Positions 45,906 to 56,790 of a DNA stretch of 64,000 nt are shown piece after piece. The stretch lies in the NCBI RefSeq assembly GCF_963583255.1, contig NC_084816.1, positions 11,643,100 through 11,707,099 of the forward strand, written 5' to 3'. The notes beneath the pieces were generated by a model that searched no databases, had not been told where the DNA came from, and was given only the letters and a program-made list of their open reading frames with translations. The stretch's first letter is position 1; every line of letters begins with the position of its first letter. The position numbers and the translations under genes were made by a program. This DNA is from Pyrus communis (Eukaryota; Streptophyta; Magnoliopsida; Rosales; Rosaceae).

Positions 45906-46588
45906 TGTTGGAAATTTTTATTGGGTATTTCAAAATACAACTCCTCATTGATCATATAATATCATTCTTAATGATTTCTTTTAATCTTAATTTCGGTTTT
46001 ATATTGCAAACAAAACTAACTCATTAAAGTGATTCATAATTTTGGCATTTGATTGTGCGATAATGTTGTTTAAATTACATTTTTCACCTTGAATATGTCA
46101 TCTTGATTAACCCATTAATTGGGCCATTATAGGGTCTAACGTTTTTTATACCGTCCTTAATCTACCAATGACCATTTTGTAACTTTTCCATGTCCTATAT
46201 AAACACCCTTCACTCCGTGAGATAACATGGACAAAAATATATGAATAACAATTGCTTATGTGTATCTGTATTATATTTTTCTTTCACTACCCCTTCTTGA
46301 TATTGATCTTCAAAACTCACTTCTTTCTTAATCCATCGTTTTTCAAGTGTTATATTCATTTTATGTATTCATACCAAAGAAAGAATCGAGTTGTTCACTT
46401 GATCCAAGTATTGCGAGTGTATGCCTATGAGGATCTATCCTGGAGGGTAGAGCACCATAACCTATTACACTGAGACATTGTCTTAGAGGGATGAAAACTA
46501 CTTTTAAGGACAATGATTGCATGCCTCAACCTAAAATATTGTTCTAATCAAGTAATGACGAAAAACGATTTCTACCCTACAAAAGATT
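45906..46588 (+). repeat. 3' LTR of the outermost LTR element, truncated
   Basis: It starts tgttggaaatttttattggg right after a polypurine tract. From 46,125 it matches 7,675-8,150. It breaks off after 'ctacaaaagat', lacking the last ~110 bases (aagtattttatcttattgg... to atttccaaca) seen in the other copies. The LTR would be about 0.8 kb when whole. Confidence 0.6.
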
Positions 46589-47124
46589 TCCATAAAATTG
46601 GTCCTTGATTTTGTCCACAATCAATCATTTTGGTTATTTTTTAAAATTTCCATAAAACAAGGAGAAACTGACAACAATACCGTTAATTTTTGTCAAATCA
46701 TTTTGGCCTATTGTTTATTATATTGAGGGTAATTTTTGTCAAATCATTTTGGCCTATTCTTCATCAGACATGGACACATGCGCAGTGCAGGAGGGTTCAA
46801 TGCCAGCGATCTGGACACTGGAACACTATCATGTTTCAATACATCTGAAGTGTTGAATCACCACCTAGGCTAACTGCTTCATTTATTTATTGCCCGACCC
46901 CAATAGTAAATTAAACAAGGTTTATTTTGTATAAAATCAATAAAAAGTTACAATATTAATAATATGTCAACAATATTTATGTTACTTATAAATAGGTCAA
47001 TTATGTAATGTGATACTTAAATGTTTTTAAAATAAATAAAAATTACAAAATCTGTCACTACAACTGGCCACACACTCCCTTTCTCATAGTTTTTATACTT
47101 TAAAATAAGTTCATACGACTGTTT
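46589..47124. other. Intergenic, no gene seen
   Basis: AT-rich. A phrase 'taatttttgtcaaatcattttggcctatt' is duplicated at about 46,684-46,715 and 46,730-46,757. Nothing else is supported. Confidence 0.35.
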
Positions 47125-47355
47125 TTTTACATTTGAATTCAGACATTGCGTTGCAGTGTCCATTTCCTAATTACACTTTTTCCATCACTCACATGTTCTT
47201 TTTACATTTGGATTCAGACATTGCGTTGCAGTGTCTGTTTCCTGGTTCTGTTTTTTACTTTTAGATTCAGACGCTGTGATGTAGTTTTCATTTTTTGGCT
47301 TTGTTTTTTACATTTGGATTCATACAATGTAGTGCAATGTCCATTTCCTAGTTCT
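47125..47355. repeat. Minisatellite split by a LINE fragment
   Basis: Four diverged units of about 60-70 bp, each with 'ttttacatttggattcagacattgcgttgcagtgtc' variants and a ttcctggttct end. A further unit lies at 48,035-48,080, on the other side of the LINE fragment. This shows that the array existed before the insertion. Confidence 0.75.
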
Positions 47356-47389
<34 letters not shown>

Positions 47390-47990
47390 TCTCAGAGAAA
47401 ATTTATTAGATTCTAATTGAAATGTTTACATCTTCCGTCGGGATATTGAAAATAAAATATGGGCCAATATAATCCCATAAATAGACACCTCCATACTTGG
47501 ATAAATAAGAGGCAACAACATGAGCGGCGTGGTTGCACTTCTGATGGGCATACGTGAACGTTGCATTTTGGAATGTTTGGGCATACGTGAACGTTGCATT
47601 TTGGAATGTTTGAGCAAGATTCCAGATGTCGTGAATCATACTCTCCAAAGATGCATCTGTTCCAGTTTCTTTATTGATCATATGCACGATTGTCTTTGCA
47701 TCAGTTTCAATCTCAATAGAATGGATGCCTTCTTTTGCACATTCCTGCATCACTGCCCTCAACGCAGTAGCTTCAGCCATTTCATCAGAATGAGAGTACA
47801 TGTCTCTCGATCCTCCTGCAGAGTGCAGCAGGCCAACAAAGTCCCTTATAATCCATCCTGCTCCATCTTCATGTGATTGTGGATTTCAAGCTACGTCACA
47901 ATTCACTTTAAGTATCCCAAACTCTGGCCTTTTCCATCTCATCTTTATCCCTGCAATTTCAAGTTCAATGGTTCTTTTCCATTCCATCTG
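47356..47990 (-). pseudogene. 5'-truncated LINE with RNase H domain
   Basis: This is the 3' end of a LINE inserted on the minus strand. The poly-A tail appears as a run of about 30 T at 47,359-47,388. An RNase H domain lies upstream of it: FGILKVNCDVA with the first catalytic Asp, GAGWIIRDF, then AEATALRAVMQ and IEIETDAKTIVHMIN with the other acidic residues. A stop replaces a Trp just after NCDVA. Residues AQTFQNATFTY occur twice in a row, an in-frame 33-base duplication (47,540-47,606). It is dead on arrival, as is usual for truncated LINE copies. Confidence 0.8.
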
Positions 47991-48089
47991 TAGTTATTGT
48001 GCTTCCTTATATTTCATACATTTGGATTCTGTTTGTCACATTTAGATTTAGACACTACAATGCAATGTCAGTTTTTTGCTTCCGTTTCG

Positions 48090-48356
48090 TTTCATTGAGT
48101 AGACTCCTCCATGTAAATGAAGAACACGAGAGAGAGAGAAAAAGAATGATAGAATATTCATGTTCTAACTAGTTATAATAGCTTAAAGCCCATACAACAT
48201 TCATAGAGAGAAAAAGAGAAAGAAAGAGAAATGATAGAAGAGTTAAGTTCTAATTATTTAGAACTTAAAGCCCATATGACATTCATCAATGACCTCTGTT
48301 TAACTAATAAAAATACATTATTGATTAAATACAAAACAAAAATATGTCATTGATAT
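48090..48356. other. Intergenic with a duplicated purine-rich segment
   Basis: Positions 48,129-48,205 and 48,206-48,290 are two diverged copies of a 'gagagaaaaaga...agaatgatagaa...cttaaagcccata' unit. No gene. Confidence 0.45.
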
Positions 48357-48512
48357 ATAGGAAAACAAATGAAAAGAGCTTGAAAACTTTGAGTTTTAAC
48401 GAAAATGACAAAATAAAGGGTAAAGTGAATAGTACCATGATTGACTTTTTAGTGTAAAAATATGGTTTTTCATTAAAATGAACAGTACCGGGAGCTTTTT
48501 GTTAAAGTTCCC
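48357..48512. mobile_element. Short MITE-like repeat of Rosaceae type
   Basis: About 150 bp running from gaaaagagcttgaaaactttg through 'gggtaaagtgaatagtacc' and 'ttttagtgtaaaaatatgg' to 'gggagctttttgttaaagtt'. I recall this sequence as a very frequent short repeat in apple and pear introns and flanks. It has partial terminal inversion only and no clear target duplication here. The identification is from memory. Confidence 0.5.
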
Positions 48513-49038
48513 AATAGTTAAATAGTAAAATTTTTATTGATTGTTAGCTAAATTACCTATTAAATAATATGTATAAAGGAACTCAAACCGCTAGCAAAGC
48601 ACAAAATGAACACAAGAAAACCAGAGATAAACAATCTATTATCATTTTCATAAAACAAGCCCCAACAAAAGTTCTAATTCATGGTAAAAATTTAATTGAG
48701 AGGTTACAATTGAAATCTGTTTAATGTAATTTATTTAAGGATAAATAACAAATTCCATGAGCAAAAATGTAAAGTTCGATTCAATTTTCACTTGACACTG
48801 TAAACTAACTACAAAATCACCATACGTTGGCACATATCCCACCTGTGGAAAACCTGCAGCACCATATCCTGCACCAAGACCAACATAGGCACCTCCAGCC
48901 GTACCATAAAAAATAAGAGAGCTAAGACAAAGAAGATCAATAGGTTGAAGAAACTTCTCCACCAATCCGGTTTGAGACCCTTCTTCTATAGGTTGGAGAA
49001 GCGACAACATGTCAAATTATATTATTTTTAAATTGTAA
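48513..49038. other. Left flank of the Helitron; a weak minus-strand ORF
   Basis: A 91-residue frame lies at 48,735-49,010 (minus) with a Gly/Tyr/Ala-rich middle (YVGLGAGYGAAGFPQVGYVP) and no family I recognise. It could be an exon fragment of a decayed gene or chance. The final bases before 49,039 are the insertion flank (…gtaa). Confidence 0.3.
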
Positions 49039-49700
49039 CTAGCCTCTCTGCACGCACTAACGTGCGTGCAAGAGGCATTTTTGTATCACGGGCGCTACGC
49101 GCCCCTAAAGGTGTATTGTGTTAGTTTTTCCCATTGTAATTGTCAAGATATACTTTCAATGTATTGTGCAAAGAGGAACTTTTTTTTTTTTTTTATCATG
49201 CACGTCCTAAAAAGTTGTCATGTTTTTCATTTTCGCTTTGCGTAAAGCAATGATTTAAATGTTATTCATGCAATTGTCAAACAACATGGGATTTTGAATG
49301 CAAGTTCCTACCTAAAGTCCATGAACAATAGTAAGTAGATGTAAATAAAAATTAAAATAGAACTTAACGTTGTAAATAAAACATATTTAAGTTGTGTGTA
49401 AAATGCATGATTAAATCATTTAACGTGCGTGCGAGAGACATTTTTTTAATCACGGACGCATAGCACCCCTCAAGATGTTTCTCTGATTGTTTGTTTGTCA
49501 TTGTAATTGTCAAGAGAGATTTTTAATTATCATGCACGTTCTAAGAATTTGTCAAGTTTTTTGTTTTCATTTTGCATGAAGTAATGTTTTATATATGTTG
49601 TTCCACTCCACCTCGCGAGAGGTTTTTTTTTTTTTTTTTTTTAATTACAGTGCAGCGCCTCTAAAAACGTCTTGCATTAGATGTTCTTCATTCTAATAGC
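49039..49700 (-). repeat. Helitron 3' end and tandem degenerate copies
   Basis: The terminal 210 bases (hairpin, then gcgctacgcgcc palindrome at 49,089-49,104, 'cattgtaattgtcaaga', 'atcatgcacgt') recur in diverged form at 49,417-49,600. A third trace lies near 49,605-49,700 ('ctcgcgagagg', 'cagcgcctct'). Only the outermost has a complete hairpin and CTAG. Confidence 0.65.
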
Positions 49701-50778
49701 TAAAGCTATACCGTTTACGTATTGTGGCTAATTAATTGCATTAATGTCCAAAGTCAAGCTAACTCCCTTTCATTCGTTTTTTATTTATTCACGTTTTGAC
49801 TATTGATGGCATTGGCTTCCTCTAAATTTCAACACCAAGCAAACTTCTTGTTTTTGTTAGGCTCTTTTTTCTCTAACGTTTCAGTTACTCATTACTGAAT
49901 TGCTTAACTATTTTTCTTTCTATTTTTTTCCTTCTTTTTAGTATTTCTTCTCCATAGGCAGTGCATCTCACAAACATGCAGGGAACCAAAAAAAAATAAA
50001 AAGGAACGAAAACCTAACAAAGAGGAAATTATTTATAATACATCCATGAAAATTAAAGAAAACCTTATAATATGTTTCAAAGACACGTTCGTAGTTACGA
50101 ACATTAAAAATAAAATAAAATAAATCCATTCAGGAGTTAAATTTTCTTGCAACATGAGCGCCATGGTTGCCACCCATTTGTTTTCACGTGATGCTTCATG
50201 TTTTCATTGCGAATCTATAAACAATATGAGGAAATTAGAAGTCAAAACTATAAAATAAAAAAAAATAAAAAATAAAAACAAACAAACAAAGCATCATTAT
50301 ATAAGTAGAGAGTAATAACATGTACCTTTAAATTAGACAATTTACCCATAGCAACACTTTTACTCCAATTGCTTGAAGAAGACTGTAAATTAAGTATTTA
50401 TTCAAGTTTGAGTTAAAAGTTTGTGATCACGTTTATGAAATAACTAATAATGTGATGTTGTACCTTAATCCTATGCTTCAACTTTTTCAATTTGAGCGAG
50501 GTATGATGCTTGTAGAACTGTTACAAAATTAAGTTTGAAATAGTTCAAACTAATATAACAGAATGTACTGCATACTTAACTATTAAAAAATGTTATTATA
50601 CCTTATCTAGAAAAATTGTATGGTTACGATTAATCTTCTTCCTACACCCACATAATTGTCTAGTTAGAATATTCATGTGTTATAATTATGAATAATTAAT
50701 TGGCAAACATATTATAAAGGAAGAATATTGTCAAAGATAGATAGGCATGGTAAGTAGGATTATACCTTATTTGTTGAA

Positions 50779-51094
50779 CTTTTTTGTAGGTTCGTATGAT
50801 GTGAGGAGTATTTGCATCTTTCATTTCTGCTAAAGCATTTTTCATGCGCCACCTATATGAAAAAGGTATATATAAGGTTCAACGTTTCCTCTCAAAATTT
50901 TATTTTATAAAAAAATTAAGAAGAAAGCTAATAAATACATACTGCTCATGCTTCTTTTTAAACTCTTTGAGAATTAGTTTGCTGAGTTCAACAGTTTTCA
51001 CCCCAACAGAGATGCCCCAACCAGGCGAAAAAATAGAAACACGCCTGCTAGGTAACTCATTTTTAAGTGGTGCCATCTTCACTTTTAGTTGCAT
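50779..51094 (-). pseudogene. Exon-like fragment inside the Helitron, copy 1
   Basis: The minus-strand frame 51,094-50,945 encodes a segment with SRRVSIFSPGWGISVGVK and ELSKLILKEFKKKHEQY. A gt...ag gap follows, then 50,865-50,779 reads WRMKNALAEMKDANTPHIIR. The same two blocks in the same order recur at 52,080-52,438. I do not recognise the gene. Conservation of codons and of a gt/ag-bounded gap between the blocks points to an intron-containing gene captured by the Helitron and then duplicated. Confidence 0.5.
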
Positions 51095-52074
51095 TTCTTG
51101 TAGAGTTCATACAAATAAACAAAATAAATAACTTTTGACACAACCAAAATAAATATGAAAAATGCACGACTTTTGGGCATATGTATAACATATGTCCCAT
51201 TTGAGGACACCTTAAAATGCAATGCATATGTTAAAGAGCCTTTCTTAATCACGCGTACAATTAGTATTCAGAGATTGTCTATACTTAGTGTCTTCATATA
51301 TGTACGTACAAATGTTTTTAAACCTTCTTACAATGCAACACGATAGTACTTTCTTTGCACGGTAAAATATAAAAAAAAAATTCACTAACAAACGTGTTAG
51401 AAAATGTCAAGGGCATAGAGACAATAATAGACGTCATCTCATGTACTAAATTGTCAAGCTTTTCTTACTGCTTGTGCTCAATGGAAATAAGAAGGATTCA
51501 ATTATTCAATCGTCCAAATAATCTATTAACAAAAGGCACTTCAAAGCTTGTCTGGCATACATGCAATAATAGAACAATGACATACCATATTCTGCAACCA
51601 AAGGAATGGAGTCCAAAATTTTATACGTTGGGTCACAAATGAGTGTCATAAAGAATTCCAGTAAAAGACCACGAAAATCAAAGGGCAGCATTCTTTTTCT
51701 TCACTAAAGCACAAAACTACCATACAGTTCAATACATCAAATAAACCGAAATCCGCCAAAACTTTGCTATGTACATATAGAGTGAGATTAAGAAGGAAAA
51801 AAATGCTATCCTTAAATAATTTATTTTCCAAAAGAATTACCATTGTGTTTTGGTTTGCTTCTAAATTCCAAGCATGTAGCAACAATTAGAGCAGCAAACA
51901 ATCTCCAATTTTCTTAGCACCAAAATGTAATTGACTTACACGTTCAACCTATCGAAACTAATTTCCGAAATCATAACCAAGTACAATATCACTTTCCGGT
52001 ATTTTTACTACAAAATTACCAAAACATAACAAATTTGAGCTTCATATAATCACTGTAAACGCGTCCAAATTCGT

Positions 52075-52438
52075 ATGATGCAAGGAGTTGTTGAAGGTTT
52101 GAATTCTTCTACAGCTTTTTTCATGCGCCACCTATATATTGAAGGTACATATAATGTTAGAATTTCTTATAACAAATTTAATAAAGAATTTAGAATACAT
52201 ATTGCTCGTGCTTCTTCTTTTTCCACTCTTTGAGAATCAGTTGGCTTAAATCAATAGTTTTTAATTCGACAGATATCTCCCAACCAGGTGTAAAAATGGA
52301 GGCACGTCTGTTTGGGATCTTATCAATAGGTAGTTCCTTCTCCATTTTTTTGTGGGTATTCTTGTAAATATCCTGAGAATGAAAACAAATAATTTTTTTA
52401 ATTTCCATAGCACACGTATAAGACATCAAGGTAATCAA
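52075..52438 (-). pseudogene. Exon-like fragment inside the Helitron, copy 2
   Basis: Paralogous to 50,779-51,094: NRRASIFTPGWEISVELK and DLSQLILKEWKKKKHEQY, then an apparent gt...ag gap (52,202-52,132), then WRMKKAVEEF and TPCIIRIW. Upstream (minus) at 52,840-52,930 a ctctccctctcccc-rich stretch looks like a plant 5' leader. Function unknown. Confidence 0.5.
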
Positions 52439-54100
52439 AATTGAAACTCATAATCTGACCAAAATTTAAAAATCGCACAATGAAAATTTCAAGAAGAAGT
52501 TTAAAAAACTAAAATTGACTTAGAAATACTAAATACAAACTCATATATACATCCTGAAAGCTGCAGTAGACCGCATCAAATTTATCACCTAAAAGATAAA
52601 AGCGTAAAAAAAAACCTAAAAACTGAAAAGGTAAATTTGGATTGAGATTTACCCAAAGTTACTCAAACCTTTGAACTTTGGAGCCTAATAGAATTGTCTT
52701 GACCCTATAACAAAAAGGAGAGAGAAAGATTAAGAAAATTGAAATAAAAAGCACCAAGATTTTAACCACAAAAGCTATAGCACATACGTTTCAAAGGCGA
52801 AAACCCATGGAAGTGAAAAGAAAGAAGCTTACACCCAGATTAATTTCCTTTTTACGCCTGGGGAGAGGGAGAGGGAGAGAGAGAAGAATGGCAAAGCAAA
52901 AAAAGCGAAAAATTTGAAAAAAAAAGAAGAAGAATGATGACTCAGACATTGCTTAAACCCGTTTTATCCCACGTTGGAGTGTGAGAGTCTGTAATATCAA
53001 GTAACAACTCTTGATAGCAATTACATAACTGAGGGGAAAATTAGAACATTTGAATTTGGATATGGGAAAATGAGTAGAAACAGAAAAAATGGGATTTTAT
53101 GAACTGGGAATTTAGCGTTTGTAGTGGGCGAATTACACTCCTTTTTGAAAACTCAAAGCAACCTCTACCCCTTTCTTTCTCCCACGTTGGTTTCGTATAT
53201 ATCTATATATAAATATAGAATTTTGTGAGATATTAATTCTTTATATCACATTTTTAAATTTCTTAGATATTTTTTTGAATACAATTTTGTTAGATTAAAA
53301 TTTTCTCCGAAAATAGAAGAGTGGAGTATTATATGACCTTTTTTTTTTAATTTTTCAATAAAACACAACTAATATTTCTAACACACTCACCACTGTTGAA
53401 CGCAATATCATTTTTGCATTTATCTTCTGGTACGTGGGTTCTTGGTAGTTTTTGTTTCTACGGTTGTTCATGGTTCTCTCTGAATTTGGAACTGATGACA
53501 CCATTTTGAACGTCCTTTTCATTTTACGCTTAGAAATTTTTTCCTTGGCTGAGCATATGAAGGGTATTGAAGTGAAATTTGTAAACTGCAAGTAACTGAA
53601 TATGGGGAGTTACTGCTTGGTAGTGGGTAAAAATTTTGATCTAACGGAAGTTGAAATTGATTAAATAAAAGAAATTCAAGGAGAGAAGAATGATATGATA
53701 TGTAGGATTCTCCCACGTTGGTTGGTTTCTTATTTTTTAATATGTTTTTGTGAGATATTAATATCTCTCCCTCCTAAAATAGAGGAGGCACGGGCCTTTA
53801 TTTTTTTCCAAATAAAACAAATTTTGAATTTACAGTTTTATTTGAATGAGGTATCTGGAGAGGATCCTCAATCTTATAAACGTGGTGTTTTTAATTATTT
53901 TAATGTTTTTTATTGATTTTTTATTATTAAGAGAGAAAATCATCCGGAATTATAGGTGGCAAGTGCAACGTGTAGATGGAGTGGAGTGAAATTCATGCGG
54001 TTTTAACTGTTTGTATTTACCATTTGTCTCTTTTTCCGCAAAACTTCTTCTCTTTACAGCTTAACCCACGTGGTTTTAATCCTTTTTTTTTTATTATTTC

Positions 54101-54833
54101 AGTTTTTTTTATGACAAATTACCCTTGTGAATTTGTTTCTACTATTTTCAGCGCGTTTTGATTTTTTTTTTTGTTTTGGGGGTTTTTTTGTCCAAAACTT
54201 TTTGATGAAGCTTTGAGACACCAAATTCTCATTCTTGCTTTCCAACTGCGCTCCATAACTGCTAACTGTTAGAGGATAATTATCATGATTTTTTTAATTA
54301 CGATATTTTGTTTCCAATAGAGTTTCTGATAAGTTAAATTCTTTTTTACGTTTTTGTCCTTGATTTTGGGATTTTTTGGACTTTGATTGTGAAGGAAACA
54401 AAGGGACTTTCTTGGCATTTCCGAATGCTTCACCAAACTTGCCTTCTCCCTTTATATATATAGATTATTTCAGTTTTTTTTATGACAAATTACCCTTGTG
54501 AATTTGTTTCTACTATTTTCAGCGCGTTTTGATTTTTTTTTGTTTTGGGGGTTTTTTTGTCCAAAACTTTTTGATGAAGCTTTGAGACACCAAATTCTCA
54601 TTCTTGCTTTCCAACTGCTCTCCATAACTGCTAACTTTTAGAGGATAATTATCATGATTTTTTTAATTACCATATTTTGTTTCCAATAGAGTTTCTGATA
54701 AGTTAAATTCTTTTTTACGTTTTTATCCTTGATTTTGGGATTTTTTGGACTTTGATTATGAAGGAAACAAAGGGACTTTCTTGGCATTTCCGAATGCTTC
54801 ACTAAACTGGCCTTCTCCCTTTATATATATAGA
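54101..54833 (-). repeat. Tandem duplication of the Helitron 5' terminus
   Basis: Two units of about 370 bp, 54,101-54,471 and 54,472-54,833, with very few differences. Each ends (plus strand) in ccctttatatatataga, so there are two candidate 5' termini, 54,464 and 54,833. Either a Helitron inserted next to another one's end or replication restarted at the terminus. Confidence 0.8.
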
Positions 54834-54834
54834 T

Positions 54835-55353
54835 ACATATGAATTTCTATTATGATTAATAACAAATTTCTTAACATTTTTTTTTTCAGGACGGTTCTAA
54901 GTTCTTGGAGATCAACATGTTCATGGAAATTTATGTTCGACCCGGCAATAAGATGATTGAGTATCTCCATGTAAGTTTATGTGAGACCTTGTGGAACGAA
55001 CAGTTTCGTCAGTTAAACAAGGACGCAATGAAATTCTTGCCGGGGGATGGGGAATGTGCGATACCTTGACACTATTGCCTCCTCTTCTTCCCGAATGACC
55101 TTGGGACGGGTTGTCATGTTGACATGCAAGTTGAGGACCTGTAGCGGCAACTTGCAGCTAGGGCAATCAGATGACCAAGATATTACATGCCCTCTAGTTG
55201 TCTGGCTTTTGATTCCCCATGCCACCATTTGCCTTTTTTTTTGTTCATGCAATTGTTTACTTCTTAACCTTCGTCGCCCCAAGTTTTGACGCGACGAAAC
55301 TGCTTTACACGACAAACTTGTTTTTCTTGCGTAAGCTGTTTTCTGTAATAGTG
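54835..55353 (+). mobile_element. 3' end of a CACTA element
   Basis: The right end, complement cactattacagaaaacag at 55,353 downward, fits a CACTA terminal inverted repeat. The gtcgc and gcgacgaa motifs at 55,270-55,300 fit subterminal repeats. Upstream, after a polypyrimidine tract and cag, an open stretch at 54,889-55,069 (SKFLEINMFMEIYVRPGN...) resembles the C-terminal part of a Ptta/En/Spm-type transposase protein, ending in a stop. The left part of the element is lost beyond the Helitron insertion. A 3-bp target duplication (gtg) cannot be confirmed. Confidence 0.5.
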
Positions 55354-55698
55354 GTGGCCTACCAAATTCACACATTTTTATTTTTTTGAACAAACGATAT
55401 TATTAACACTAAGTGGAGAAAGAGGAATACTAGTAGATTGTAGTACTAAGTGACCACTTAATAATTTTTAGCAAGGAGAAAAGAATCAGCTCTTAAAGGC
55501 TCCTAGCTTTAATTACTATTTTTAAATAACTTTTTAAATAAATAAAAAAAACTCCATTTCTATTGGTATTTATTATGACTCTCTAAATGAAATGGTACGG
55601 GTTCTACCCATTTTACTTACTTCAAATCTAAAGCAACATGAACTGCAGAACAAAATCAAATAATACACACACACACACACACACACACATACATACAT

Positions 55699-55738
<40 letters not shown>

Positions 55739-55744
55739 TTATTT
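55354..55744. repeat. Intergenic with (ac)n and (at)n microsatellites
   Basis: No gene. (ac)n spans about 55,664-55,688, a catacatac stretch follows, and (at)n spans about 55,702-55,734, immediately at the edge of the inverted duplication arm B. Confidence 0.7.
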
Positions 55745-56790
55745 TGTTGCAGCTTAGTGGGATTTGTTCTTAGTAGCACCTGCCATTTTCACAATAAAAT
55801 AATGCTAACTGAACATAAGAAATTATAATGTACATGATATAACCTTGAAAAGAAAGATTTTTATCAATTATTTGGTACAAAGATCTGTACTATGTATGCC
55901 GCTATAGTTGCCAACAAATTAATCAATAATTCAATAATATAGTATATAACCCTACTGCAGTAGTCTTCATATATAATTCTTCACTTGTTTTTCCCAGATT
56001 TCCTCTTGTCCCTTCCTAGCACACTATGATTATTTGGCGGATACGAGCCTCCATCACTTTGAGAATGACTGCGACGACGAAGATTTCTTCTTGTCCCTTC
56101 TTAGAGCACTCTGAGCATTTCGCGGATACAAGCCTCCCCCACTCTGAGAAGATGACTTGGCGGACGAAGATCTCTTCTTGTCCCTTCCTAGAACACTCTG
56201 AGCATTTGGCGGATTCGAATCTCCACCAGAAGACATAGTTGCTAATGGTCAGCTTAATTAAACTTGTTCACAGAAGGTATAAAAATGAGATCGAGAGTTG
56301 TGGCTTTTACATGGAATGTTGGAATTTATAGGGAGGGACGTTAGGGTTCATATCTTGCAGTTTGGTTTCGACGGAAGTACCAAGAATTTAGAGTAACCTA
56401 ACCGCATAAGTAAACACAATTTATTTTGTTTAATTGTAATTCCTTTTTCTATATTTCCAGCTCCATGCTGGGTGGTCGGTGAGATGAATTGGTTCTTAGG
56501 CCGCCGTGTACAACGCAGTTATGAAGAAATCTTTGACGGTGTTTTGATTGCGCATGCATGTGATTGCTTGGGGATTTCTCCTCCTGTATCATACACACAT
56601 ATTCTTGGAAAATGAGAACAAGTTTTTTACTAGGATCCTTCTTATATTAATTAAGTTAATACATGGATATTTACTCTATATATGGGAAATTTCTGTTAAA
56701 ATCTTTTCTATCCATTGTAAATTTCTGATGTTTCTCTGTGATAGAATTTTCTTCTCTCTCTTTCTGTGTGTATATCCGTGTGTATATATA
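55745..56790 (-). repeat. Inverted duplication, arm B (carries gene B)
   Basis: Reverse-complement match of 5,165-6,250 covering 3' flank, coding repeats, promoter and upstream sequence (for example 'cgcatgcatgtgattgc' and 'aagaaatctttgacggtgttttgattgcg'). Beyond it, 57,890-58,490 matches 4,550-5,165, so the duplication was originally at least 2 kb. Confidence 0.85.
55981..56236 (-). pseudogene. Gene B: frameshifted paralogue of gene A
   Basis: The ATG at 56,236 lies in the same place relative to a TATA box (tataaatt, complement near 56,320) as in gene A. The frame gives 60 residues with two repeat units (NAQSVLGRDKKRSSS, then NAQSALRRDKKKSSSS) and stops at 56,054. Past the stop, another unit (SVLGRDKRKSG-like) is readable in a different frame down to the stop codon equivalent to that of gene A at 55,981. 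A loss of two bases just before 56,054 explains the break. Whether the 60-residue product is made is unknown; the conserved repeats argue that the ancestor was protein-coding. Confidence 0.6.

Larger units (their letters stand above)
49039..54833 (-). mobile_element. Helitron (non-autonomous)
   Basis: 5,795 bp on the minus strand. The 5' terminus reads tctatatatataaaggg (complement of 54,833 downward), preceded by A. The 3' terminus has a perfect 8-bp hairpin, gcacgcac-gttagtgcgtgc type (49,050-49,069), seven bases and then CTAG (49,042-49,039), followed by T. Insertion between A and T without target duplication, a TC start and a hairpin before CTRR are the Helitron hallmarks. No Rep/helicase frame was found, so this copy is non-autonomous. 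Both ends are internally duplicated (see separate entries), and the interior has exon-like pieces that may be captured genes. Confidence 0.75.

Noticed and set aside
48735..49010. 91-residue Gly/Tyr-rich minus-strand frame as a host gene
   Set aside because: No start context, intron or paralogue could be shown; listed only as a weak ORF in the Helitron flank.
55013..55393. 126-residue minus-strand frame near the CACTA end
   Set aside because: It runs through the terminal inverted repeat and subterminal motifs, so it cannot be a conserved protein; the transposase-like reading is on the plus strand.
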